Shown here piece by piece: positions 1-6,680 of a stretch of DNA of 10,041 bases. This DNA is from an uncultured Victivallaceae bacterium (GTDB lineage Bacteria; Verrucomicrobiota; Lentisphaeria; Victivallales; Victivallaceae). The notes beneath the pieces were generated by a model. The model was not told where the DNA came from. It was given only the letters and a program-made list of their open reading frames with translations, and made no database searches. Every line of letters starts with the position of its first letter. Position 1 is the first letter of the stretch. Both the position numbers and the translations under genes were made by a program. The stretch is taken from contig CAKUKT010000072.1 of the NCBI GenBank assembly GCA_934663655.1, positions 1-10,041 on the forward strand, in the 5' to 3' direction.

Positions 1-1530
1 GCGCAAGCCGTTCCGGTGTCAGAACAAAAATCTAAAGATGACGAAGTAATGCGCCATGGTGGAACACTGGGAATTCAAGATAATAAATTGTTGCTCAGTT
101 TTTATACACTTGATGGAACCTTTTCGCTCGCCAGCAAGCGCAACTATCTTGCCACAACGGAGCTCGATGCTCCCGGGGATTGGGAAATAACTCCGCTGCC
201 GGCCAAATTTAAAATGCCCCCCACCTCCGAACCTCCCGTCACCATCAAACGATATAATGTCGCTCAAGCCAAACCTGATAACACCGGCAGCCATCAATAT
301 CGTTTTTACGATCCGGAAACCGACGGAATGGTAAATCCGGCAGAGTTGGAAATGAAATATATCCGTTTTCAGAAACCCAGTACTCTCGGTTACACTCCGC
401 CGATAGAATGTGACGGATTCCGCCTTCCTCAGAGAACAATCTGGCCGATCTGGCATAAAGAACCCGGCCTGTCACTGGTTCTTTCCAGAAAACCATTTTT
501 ATCTGACGGCTATCCGGGAGGTCTCGAGGAGGGTTTTGAAACCAATGACAATTTCGTCGGATCATGGTTGTCTGAGGATGAAAAGAGCTTCTTTTTCGCC
601 CACGGACGAGTTCTCCGGAGATACGAACCATTCAACGTTCCTTACGACAACTTATCGAGAATATCCAGAATCATAACGGTTTTCAGGACCACCGATGGTA
701 TAAACTTCGACCGCGCCTACATGGCATTACCTGACATTGGAGAGCCTGCCGGGACTCAGCACTATGGAGCAACCGTGTTCAAAATCAATGAGAGCGGCGC
801 AGGTCTGATCTGTGCGCTGGTACTGCGATATTTTGCTGCCGAACAGCGATTTTGTCTCGACATTGCCTACAGCTGGGATGGATTCAAATGGAAACGCTTC
901 CCGGGTGAACCTCTGTTCCTGGACAATACCCCTCCCGGCACCTGGATGGCCGGAAATACCCACCCCTCAGATATAACCATCCTCGACAACAACCGTATTT
1001 TCTGGTTGTTAAACTGGCAGTCGAGCATGTATCATTTTTATGGAGAGTTCAGTTATGACAAGCTATCTTCTGTTACCGGAGAAATGATAAAAAAGCGTTT
1101 CGCTGGTCGAGGACTGGAAAACTGGCCGCTTTTCAAACACTTCAATCACGATTATGATTTACTTGCCGCAGACATCCGGAACTCAAGAATCACTCCGGCA
1201 CTCATGATACTGCGTCCGGACGGTTTTTTCTACGCGGAAGCCGGTGACGAAACCGGAAAAATGGTCACCCTTCCCATTATGGCCTCAGGCGAAATCCATG
1301 TCAACGCTAATGTGAGAGAATCAGGATTCTTGCGGTTGTATCTGCTGGATGCTGAAGGAAAGAGGATTCCGGAAAGCGAAACCACCCTGCCGCCCGGGAA
1401 TTATTATAACCTCAAACTTGATACGAAACTTCCGGCTTCCCGGTTTCAAATTGCCATCGAAATGAAGGACACCCGCTTATATTCCATCGGATTTTTGCCC
1501 GAGACTCCGCTGGAAGATACCTGTAAATGA
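1..1530 (+). CDS. Beta-propeller glycoside-hydrolase-like protein (5' partial)
   Basis: The frame is open to base 1, so the true start lies outside the window. GTG at 16 is in frame but has no convincing ribosome binding site. About 509 codons are visible. Two similar motifs, TTDGINF (visible codons 230-236) and SWDGFKW (291-297), follow the [ST]xDGxx[FW] pattern common in blades of sialidase-like and GH32/GH43-like beta-propellers. The segment after the second motif (PGTW, then HPSD) also fits that fold. The last 80 or so residues (about 420-500) form a beta-rich block with a LDAEGKRIP stretch and end in KDTRLYSIGF. This resembles the C-terminal beta-sandwich of GH32-like proteins in planctomycetes and relatives. 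The gene lies 100 bases before kdgK on the same strand, which suggests a role in sugar or uronate use. Catalytic residues could not be assigned, so it may be a binding or non-hydrolytic propeller. The substrate is unknown. Confidence 0.6.
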   Translation, partial: AQAVPVSEQKSKDDEVMRHGGTLGIQDNKLLLSFYTLDGTFSLASKRNYLATTELDAPGDWEITPLPAKFKMPPTSEPPVTIKRYNVAQAKPDNTGSHQYRFYDPETDGMVNPAELEMKYIRFQKPSTLGYTPPIECDGFRLPQRTIWPIWHKEPGLSLVLSRKPFLSDGYPGGLEEGFETNDNFVGSWLSEDEKSFFFAHGRVLRRYEPFNVPYDNLSRISRIITVFRTTDGINFDRAYMALPDIGEPAGTQHYGATVFKINESGAGLICALVLRYFAAEQRFCLDIAYSWDGFKWKRFPGEPLFLDNTPPGTWMAGNTHPSDITILDNNRIFWLLNWQSSMYHFYGEFSYDKLSSVTGEMIKKRFAGRGLENWPLFKHFNHDYDLLAADIRNSRITPALMILRPDGFFYAEAGDETGKMVTLPIMASGEIHVNANVRESGFLRLYLLDAEGKRIPESETTLPPGNYYNLKLDTKLPASRFQIAIEMKDTRLYSIGFLPETPLEDTCK

Positions 1531-1620
1531 ATGTGGCAAATATTCAAGAGAAATTCATTATCGATAACAGATTACAACCTGTTCCGTAAAAGTTCGTTTC
1601 TCATAAAGGTATTAACATTC

Positions 1621-1633
1621 GAGGAATTTCATG
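1621..1633 (+). promoter_or_regulatory. Ribosome binding site of kdgK
   Basis: GAGGA at 1621-1625 sits five bases before ATG at 1631 and supports that codon as the kinase start. The first residues then run directly into the usual first strand of PfkB kinases (CVAGFGEVM). No convincing promoter or terminator was seen in the 100 bases between the upstream gene and this site, so co-transcription is plausible. Confidence 0.65.
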
Positions 1634-2800
1634 ACAGCAAGCAATTTCTGTGTCGCCGGTTTCGGAGAAGTGATGTTGCGCCTCTCCCCACCGCAAGCCA
1701 AACGCCTCACCCAGACCATTCCTGGAAAACTGGAGGCCACCTTCGGAGGAGGAGAAGCCAATGTCTGCGCTTCCATCGCAATTATGGGAGGTCACAGCCG
1801 TTTTCTCACCGCTCTGCCTGACAATCCGGTTTCACACGCTTTCGCAAATCAAATGCGGGGGATTGGTTGTGATGTTGACCAAATACATTATGCCGATATC
1901 GGTCGGCTCGGAATTTACTACACGGAACACGGTTCCAATATGCGAAGTTCCGCTGTTTTCTACGATCGCAATGCATCGACAATTTCCATTTTAAAACCGC
2001 AGGATTATGATTTTGCCGCCATGCTTGACGGAGTGACGCATCTGCATTTATCCGGGATAACTCCGGCCCTTTCCCGCAACGCGTTTGAGACTACTCTGGC
2101 CCTGGCGGAATTTGCGGTTGGCAGGTCAATCTCGATTTCGGTTGACTTGAACTATCGCAAGAAACTGTGGAACTGGGAACCGGGAACCAGCCGAAATATA
2201 CTTGCACGTCGTTGCATGCTGGAACTGCTTTCCCACGCCGACATCATCATCGGAAACGAGGAGGATGCGGCGGATGTGTTTGATATCCACGCGAAAGATT
2301 GTTCCGTCGAATCCGGCCATCTGTCAATCGGCAATTATCATGATGTCGCCGGTCACCTATCGTCGATGTTTCCCCAGGTAAAACTGATCGCCATCACGCT
2401 CCGGGAAAGTTTTTCCGCCAATCACAACAACTGGGGCGGGATGCTCTATGACTGCCGAACTAAAGCGAGCTGTTTCGCACCACTTGACGCCAACGGGCAA
2501 TATACTCCTTACCAACTGCACAATATCGTCGATCGTTTTGGAGCCGGAGATTCTTTTTGCGCTGGACTGCTCTTTGCGCTCAACTGCGGTGACTTTCCAA
2601 CTCTGGAAAGCTCTCTCGCTTTTGCCGCAGCTGCAAGTGCACTCAAACACACGGTTTCCGGAGACTATAATTATGTTTCAGCCTCAGAGATTAAGGCGCT
2701 GATGACCGGGGCGATTGCCGGGAGAGGTCGCAGTGGAAAAACCCCCTCTTTGCAAAATTGCTCGCCGAAATGCCGATTATTGCGATCCTTCGAGGCATAA
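1631..2800 (+). CDS. kdgK: 2-keto-3-deoxygluconate kinase, PfkB family
   Basis: A cytoplasmic sugar kinase predicted to phosphorylate 2-keto-3-deoxygluconate at O6 using ATP. The PfkB/ribokinase fold is clear: FGGGEANVCAS at residues 38-48 is the first family signature, and DRFGAGDSF at 301-309 is the second, with the anion hole and catalytic Asp307. DLNYRKKLW (172-180), GNEEDA (208-213) and LKHTVSGDYN (338-347) are typical of the KDG-kinase branch rather than fructokinase or ribokinase. At 389 residues it is somewhat long for the family. The extra length includes an insert around 220-240 and a C-terminal tail of about 20 residues after GRGRSGK (364-370), where homologues usually end. That tail overlaps the start of the aldolase gene by up to 43 bases in another frame. 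The neighbouring aldolase uses the product, which supports the assignment. Fructokinase or another ribokinase-type activity is the main alternative. Confidence 0.88.
   Translation: MTASNFCVAGFGEVMLRLSPPQAKRLTQTIPGKLEATFGGGEANVCASIAIMGGHSRFLTALPDNPVSHAFANQMRGIGCDVDQIHYADIGRLGIYYTEHGSNMRSSAVFYDRNASTISILKPQDYDFAAMLDGVTHLHLSGITPALSRNAFETTLALAEFAVGRSISISVDLNYRKKLWNWEPGTSRNILARRCMLELLSHADIIIGNEEDAADVFDIHAKDCSVESGHLSIGNYHDVAGHLSSMFPQVKLIAITLRESFSANHNNWGGMLYDCRTKASCFAPLDANGQYTPYQLHNIVDRFGAGDSFCAGLLFALNCGDFPTLESSLAFAAAASALKHTVSGDYNYVSASEIKALMTGAIAGRGRSGKTPSLQNCSPKCRLLRSFEA
2720..2735 (+). promoter_or_regulatory. Shine-Dalgarno and GTG, out of frame with aldolase
   Basis: GGGAGAGG (2720-2727), five bases of spacing, then GTG (2733-2735) looks like a proper translation start for the aldolase. 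However, this GTG is one base out of the aldolase frame. The starts that are in frame, TTG 2758 and ATG 2770, have no recognisable Shine-Dalgarno of their own. The intervening run AAAAACCCCC (2737-2746) is a likely place for a one-base indel or a slip. Confidence 0.35.
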
Positions 2801-3363
2801 CACCAACGGAAATCCCTGAAATATGCGACATTCTCGCAAATGCCGGTATTGGCATTCTGGAAATTCCTCTCAACTCTCCGGACGCACTTACCAGCATTCG
2901 GATTGCAGCGCGCCATTGCCGGAATAATCAACTGGTCGGTGCGGGGACAGTACTTTCCCCGGCAGATGTCCACGGGGTATATGACTGCGGAGGCAACTTT
3001 ATTATCTCCCCGGATACCAACCCCGAAGTAATTTGTGAAACAAATCGTTTAAAAATGGTCTCCATTCCCGGTTTTCTGACACCTACAGAAGCAATTACCG
3101 CCATACGTCACGGTGCGGATTATCTCAAACTTTTCCCCGCAGTGACACTGGGGGCGAACTATATCAGGGAAATTAAAGCCGTGGTGAAGCTTCCAATTCT
3201 GGCGGTCGGCGGGATCAACGCAGAAAATCTTCCGCTATTCATAAAAAACTGCATCGGCGTCGGTATCGGCAGCTCGCTCTACAAAGCGAAAAAAAATCCA
3301 AACCAACTGGCTGCTGACGCAGCCGCACTGATAACAGCAGTGCGGCAGTCATCAGCCGATTAA
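2758..3363 (+). CDS. dgoA: KDPG/KDPGal aldolase (DgoA/Eda-like)
   Basis: A class I Schiff-base aldolase of the KDPG/KHG family, predicted to cleave 2-keto-3-deoxy-6-phosphogluconate, or its galactonate epimer, to pyruvate and glyceraldehyde 3-phosphate. With the TTG start, AILRGITP is at residues 9-16, catalytic Glu35 lies in LEIPLNSP (34-41), GAGTVL is at 61-66, PGFLTPTEA at 104-112, and the Schiff-base Lys124 in DYLKLFPA (121-128). VGGIN (150-154) and GIGSSLY (169-175) complete the phosphate-binding end of the barrel. EIPLNSP and GSSLY resemble E. coli DgoA more than Eda, but substrate preference cannot be settled from motifs. Length 201 is normal. The start is doubtful: TTG 2758 and ATG 2770 both lie inside kdgK and lack a ribosome binding site. 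The frame stays open back to 2695, and its residues just before TTG (NPLFAK) look like a genuine family N-terminus. Translation may be coupled to kdgK. Confidence 0.87.
   Translation: MLAEMPIIAILRGITPTEIPEICDILANAGIGILEIPLNSPDALTSIRIAARHCRNNQLVGAGTVLSPADVHGVYDCGGNFIISPDTNPEVICETNRLKMVSIPGFLTPTEAITAIRHGADYLKLFPAVTLGANYIREIKAVVKLPILAVGGINAENLPLFIKNCIGVGIGSSLYKAKKNPNQLAADAAALITAVRQSSAD
3309..3346. repeat. Tandem inverted repeats at end of aldolase gene
   Basis: Two perfect, slightly overlapping inverted repeats lie in the last coding bases of the aldolase gene. One is GGCTGC/GCAGCC (3309-3314 and 3319-3324, 4-base loop). The other is GCCGCACTG/CAGTGCGGC (3322-3330 and 3338-3346, 7-base loop). 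The genes converge here with only 60 bases between them. Read on the minus strand, T8 follows at 3296-3289, 12 bases after the nearer stem, which is too far for a textbook intrinsic terminator. They may help stop transcription from either side, or may be a by-product of coding sequence. Confidence 0.3.
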
Positions 3364-3423
3364 ACCAACCATGGACCAAGCATAAGCTCTGACGGATGAA
3401 CACTCTTTTCTGCGCAAACATGC

Positions 3424-4587
3424 TCAGAAGAATTTCACCGGCAGTACGACCAACTCCCGGCTGCCCAGCGCCGTGCGGGGCAGCCGGATCTCCACCACCC
3501 CGTCAGCATCGGGTTCACCATGACAATCACCAACCGTCAACGGCCGCTGCGAACCAAAACGCACTACCAGACCCTCCGGCTGGTGCGAAGCGAAAAGCGC
3601 AAAATATTTCCGGAAATTCAACCGCAACTCAGTACCGGTGTATTCGGCGTCAGTCAGTTCACCATAGATCACCTGCGCCCGGTGATCGGCCGAATTTCGT
3701 GCCAGCATCCGGTCAAAACGACGATTGACCGCCCGGAGCGCCGCCGCCCACCGGGAAATGTTTTCGCCGCTCATTTCCGGATCCCCATTCAGCAGGTTCG
3801 GCCAGTGCAGTCCGCAGGTGTTCCCATCAAAGGTGCAGCGTCCGGGATCGCAGTCATTCTCGAACCAGCGGATCTCGTCCCCATCCCGGTCAATCACCGG
3901 AATACCCGCGTCAATCCCGAAGTGTTCGCCCTCCGGACGACGGCGCTGCACCATGCTCGACCACGGCGTCGAAATCAAATCGATCCCCCACGGCTTCAGC
4001 AGACCGGCCAGTTCATTCTCCCCGTTGCCGAAGGCATAACGGAAGTTGCACGGCACAAACGAAGTCGGGAACGCCCCCAGCTGATGCTGTATAAACAGCC
4101 GCGCAAAATATTCCAGATGGCGGCGCAGTTCCGCACGCGGATGCATCGTGCATTGCTCATCCCGCCCATACCACTCCGGATCAGCCGGTACCCGGCCATT
4201 CCCCCAGTACTGGTGACAGATCCCATGAAGCGCCAGTTCCAGACAATCTCCGCTGCCGCGAAGAATCTCCGCCGCTGCCGCGCACTTCTCAGCCACCGCA
4301 CTCCGGGCGCTCCACTTCTCCCCGAGCCAGGTGGAGCTCGGTAATTCGCGAAGTATCCCCCGCGTGTCCCATTCGCCCAGCACCAGCGCGATCAGCGGCC
4401 GCGAACCACTCTCCCGCCCGAGTTGCGCAAGCGCAGCATAATCAGCCACCGCGTGCGGACGCACGCATGCCGTGCGCGACGGACCGTTGCCGTCAGCCCG
4501 GGAATCCACCGAATCCCACCATCCGACGTCGTCGATCACCACCTGCAGTGGCCGCGGAATACAAAATCTGACGTCAATATTCTTCAT
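3424..4587 (-). CDS. Polysaccharide deacetylase-fold protein (NodB/DUF2334-like)
   Basis: A 387-residue protein with no signal peptide, probably cytoplasmic. VVIDDVGWW (16-24) ends a strand in two aspartates, and HGICH (121-125) is an HxxxH motif in LELALHGICHQ. This is the Asp plus His-x3-His metal-binding arrangement of the glycoside hydrolase/deacetylase (NodB-like) superfamily. FVPCNFRYAFG (177-187) would be the third conserved loop of the barrel, and GIDLISTPW (201-209) a later strand. The last 80 residues (about 305-387) are beta-rich and may be a separate sandwich domain. The start is secure because of a near-perfect ribosome binding site. A terminator separates it from the secretin genes upstream, so it is probably its own unit; it converges on the aldolase. 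Substrate and reaction are unknown: deacetylation of a carbohydrate is only the family default. Codon use is more GC-rich than in the left-arm genes. Confidence 0.6.
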   Translation of the reverse strand: MKNIDVRFCIPRPLQVVIDDVGWWDSVDSRADGNGPSRTACVRPHAVADYAALAQLGRESGSRPLIALVLGEWDTRGILRELPSSTWLGEKWSARSAVAEKCAAAAEILRGSGDCLELALHGICHQYWGNGRVPADPEWYGRDEQCTMHPRAELRRHLEYFARLFIQHQLGAFPTSFVPCNFRYAFGNGENELAGLLKPWGIDLISTPWSSMVQRRRPEGEHFGIDAGIPVIDRDGDEIRWFENDCDPGRCTFDGNTCGLHWPNLLNGDPEMSGENISRWAAALRAVNRRFDRMLARNSADHRAQVIYGELTDAEYTGTELRLNFRKYFALFASHQPEGLVVRFGSQRPLTVGDCHGEPDADGVVEIRLPRTALGSRELVVLPVKFF

Positions 4588-4601
4588 TCACATCACCTCC
4601 A
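4585..4601 (-). promoter_or_regulatory. Strong ribosome binding site of deacetylase-like gene
   Basis: On the minus strand TGGAGGTGAT (4601-4592) matches the 16S anti-Shine-Dalgarno almost fully and sits four bases before ATG at 4587. It fixes the start codon and predicts efficient translation. No clear -35/-10 pair was found in the GC-rich bases 4602-4665 upstream. Confidence 0.8.
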
Positions 4602-4665
4602 TTTCCCACTTCCAACCGTCGTCGCCGCCCCGGTTCGCCCGGAAGGGTACTCCCCACCCATCCGG

Positions 4666-4697
4666 AAAAAAGCGGCCCGGTTCAACCGGAGCCGCTC
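4666..4697 (-). terminator. Intrinsic terminator of the secretin operon
   Basis: Read on the minus strand, AGCGGC, a bulged T, CCGGTT, then AACCGGGCCGCT form a GC-rich hairpin, followed at once by TTTTTT (4671-4666). It lies about 30 bases after the stop codon of the second secretin gene, the expected place and direction. It separates the secretin genes from the deacetylase-like gene downstream, although some read-through into that gene is possible. Confidence 0.8.
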
Positions 4698-4728
4698 ATA
4701 ATTGCCGGAATCTGACCGGTCAAAAATT

Positions 4729-6666
4729 CTATTCGATCTTGTCGGTGTCGATCAGATACTGCTGGAAGAACATGTTGCCGACCGGACTGCGCATGCCCTT
4801 GTTCACATCATCGATGATCTTACCGATATTCTCGTCTATTCTGGCCGGTACCGTCTCGTTGGGCGGCGAATACTTCACCGTTGCGATCAATACCAGCTGT
4901 GACTGCTTGAGCGATTCAGTTTCATCCGCAAACAGCAGTCCGAGAATCGGAATGTCCTTGAAGAAGGGCAGTCCCGCCACCCCGCGCACCGCTTCGCTCT
5001 TGCGCAGGCCACCGATCACGAACTCCTCCGCCTCATACCCAACCTGTACGGTCGTCGCCACCTCCGAACTGCTCGAACGAGGCGAACCATCGGAATTCCA
5101 GCCGATCAGAGAGATCGAGGACATCTCGATGTCGAGCGTAGCGCTGCGCGAAGTGACCACCGGCGTCACCGACAGCCGGAAAGTGAACCCCTCCTGCGGC
5201 ATCGGCAACTGCATCTTGCCGTGAATCACCCCCGGCATCGCATTGGAAAGCGAAGAATCCAACTTCTCCCCGGTCAAAGGATTGCTGGTGTAGTAGGAGT
5301 AGTTGAGCAATTCCCCCAGCCCCTCCTCCTGAAGCAGGGTCTGAAGCTGCTGATATGCCTGCAGCTTCTGCTCCTGAGTAGCGGTTTCGCTGTTGATGAT
5401 CGCCATCTGCTCGGTGATCTTCTCCCCGACGACGGTTCCATACTGGGTGGAACCGGCGAGGTTGCCAAGCATCCGCCAGTTGTAATCGCCGCGAACCGCG
5501 TTGGGCAGAATTTCGAGCAGTTCGGTTTCGGGCAGAATCTTGTCCAGTCCCTGCCGCGGAATGATGTCCGGATTGGGCGAAGTGTAATAAAATTCCGCAT
5601 CGCTTTCAGTGTATGAGGCGTCGGTTCGATCGTAGAAGAAGCCGGAATCCACCTGTACATCGGAGGTTTCCCGGTTCCGGGCGGTCAACACGCCGCTGGC
5701 AAGAATTTTCGCCTTGCCGATGGAGGTGAGAAAGTCGAGGTAACGGGTATTCCACTTCGGGTTGAAGTTCCAGAACGTTACCTTGTTAGTACCGTTGTTG
5801 TCAACCCCACCGGTGAAGAAATTCGACCAGTTGCGGCGGTAACGCATCCCGGCAGAAAAGATATCCACCCCGTCGTTGTTCTTCCACGACTGGAAATCAA
5901 CTCCGATCTTGTCGTCGTTTTCGGCGTAGATCTCGATAACCCGGTAACTGACGCTCACCTCGGGGATCGGCCGATCGTAGCTCTCAAGCATCGTTTTCAT
6001 ATTGTTCCAGGACCACTCGGGACCGGAAACCAATACCGCATTCAAACCGCCGTCGACCAGAAGTTCCTCCGGCGGAGCGGCAAATTCCCCGCTGACGATG
6101 TTCGCCCCCACCCGCTTGAGCATGTCGGAGAGATTCGCCGCCGTGTTGTATTTCGGGAAGTAAATGAACGTCGGAGAGTTGTGCCGGAACCCGAGCCCTT
6201 CGCGATCGAGTCGTGCGATGATCGAGTCGATTCCCTCCCCGGCCTCGCTGTCATGAAAGCGGTAATCCTCGGCGGAAACCAGCAGCAGTCCGCCTCCGTC
6301 AGTGAACTTCAGAGCTTCCACCTGCGCCGGACTCGCGTCGATCTGCTTGGCACTGATCGCCGAGAGCAGGTAACCGCGCATCGCGTAGGGATCAGCGTGT
6401 TCGATCCGGTAGGCGCGGGTAATCACATAGGGATCACTGTTGTCACGTACAAAACGTACCTCGCGCGTCTCCGCTCCCAGATCGACTTTGAGCTGAGTCT
6501 GAACGCTCGACGGAGCAAAATGTTCGGTGGGACGACTGTTTTCGCTGCGCGGGATTCCCGGCACCGGCAACGGCACCACCTTCACAACCGGTTCGGCGCC
6601 GCCAACCATGGCGCCCGACGCCACCGACAATGACAGCAGCAGAGCTTTCAAGATCAACTTTTTCAT
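4729..6666 (-). CDS. Secretin-like outer-membrane protein B (type II/III family)
   Basis: A 645-residue outer-membrane channel-type protein. MKKLILKALLLSL followed by a small-residue stretch is a signal peptide, with cleavage probably near residue 24. A Pro-rich linker (about 28-50) follows. Then come two ring-building N-domain-like segments (about 80-155 and 163-232), the second holding NTAANLSDML and LNAVLVSG. The secretin beta-domain starts near PEVSVSYRVIEI (235-246) and ends with FVIGGLRK (549-556) and the hallmark GLPFFKDIPILGLLF (565-579). Unusually, residues about 345-485 are inserted within the beta-domain and include a Gln/Glu-rich probable helix (415-450). A C-terminal tail of about 50 residues follows the last strand and could bind a partner lipoprotein. 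The start overlaps the stop of secretin A by one base (TAATG), with GAGGTGG just before it, so the pair is translationally coupled. The exported substrate is unknown. Confidence 0.85.
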   Translation of the reverse strand: MKKLILKALLLSLSVASGAMVGGAEPVVKVVPLPVPGIPRSENSRPTEHFAPSSVQTQLKVDLGAETREVRFVRDNSDPYVITRAYRIEHADPYAMRGYLLSAISAKQIDASPAQVEALKFTDGGGLLLVSAEDYRFHDSEAGEGIDSIIARLDREGLGFRHNSPTFIYFPKYNTAANLSDMLKRVGANIVSGEFAAPPEELLVDGGLNAVLVSGPEWSWNNMKTMLESYDRPIPEVSVSYRVIEIYAENDDKIGVDFQSWKNNDGVDIFSAGMRYRRNWSNFFTGGVDNNGTNKVTFWNFNPKWNTRYLDFLTSIGKAKILASGVLTARNRETSDVQVDSGFFYDRTDASYTESDAEFYYTSPNPDIIPRQGLDKILPETELLEILPNAVRGDYNWRMLGNLAGSTQYGTVVGEKITEQMAIINSETATQEQKLQAYQQLQTLLQEEGLGELLNYSYYTSNPLTGEKLDSSLSNAMPGVIHGKMQLPMPQEGFTFRLSVTPVVTSRSATLDIEMSSISLIGWNSDGSPRSSSSEVATTVQVGYEAEEFVIGGLRKSEAVRGVAGLPFFKDIPILGLLFADETESLKQSQLVLIATVKYSPPNETVPARIDENIGKIIDDVNKGMRSPVGNMFFQQYLIDTDKIE

Positions 6667-6680
6667 TATTCCACCTCGTA
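6664..6680 (-). promoter_or_regulatory. Coupled start: RBS and TAATG junction of two secretin genes
   Basis: On the minus strand GAGGTGG precedes the TAATG, where TAA ends secretin A and ATG (6666-6664) begins secretin B. The Shine-Dalgarno lies within the last codons of secretin A. This arrangement implies translation of both proteins from one mRNA in linked amounts. Confidence 0.75.

Noticed and set aside
1545..1586. Weak stem-loops in the propeller-kdgK spacer (such as AACAG/CTGTT)
   Set aside because: Stems are five bases and AT-rich with no T-run, so they do not support a terminator or riboswitch.
1531..1821. Plus-strand frame of 96 codons between the propeller gene and kdgK
   Set aside because: It overlaps the first 190 bases of kdgK in another frame and shows no motif. 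It is a shadow of kdgK.
3520..4344. Plus-strand open frame of 274 codons opposite the deacetylase-like gene
   Set aside because: Antisense to a gene with recognisable active-site motifs and a strong ribosome binding site. The translation is Pro/Arg-rich and lacks motifs.
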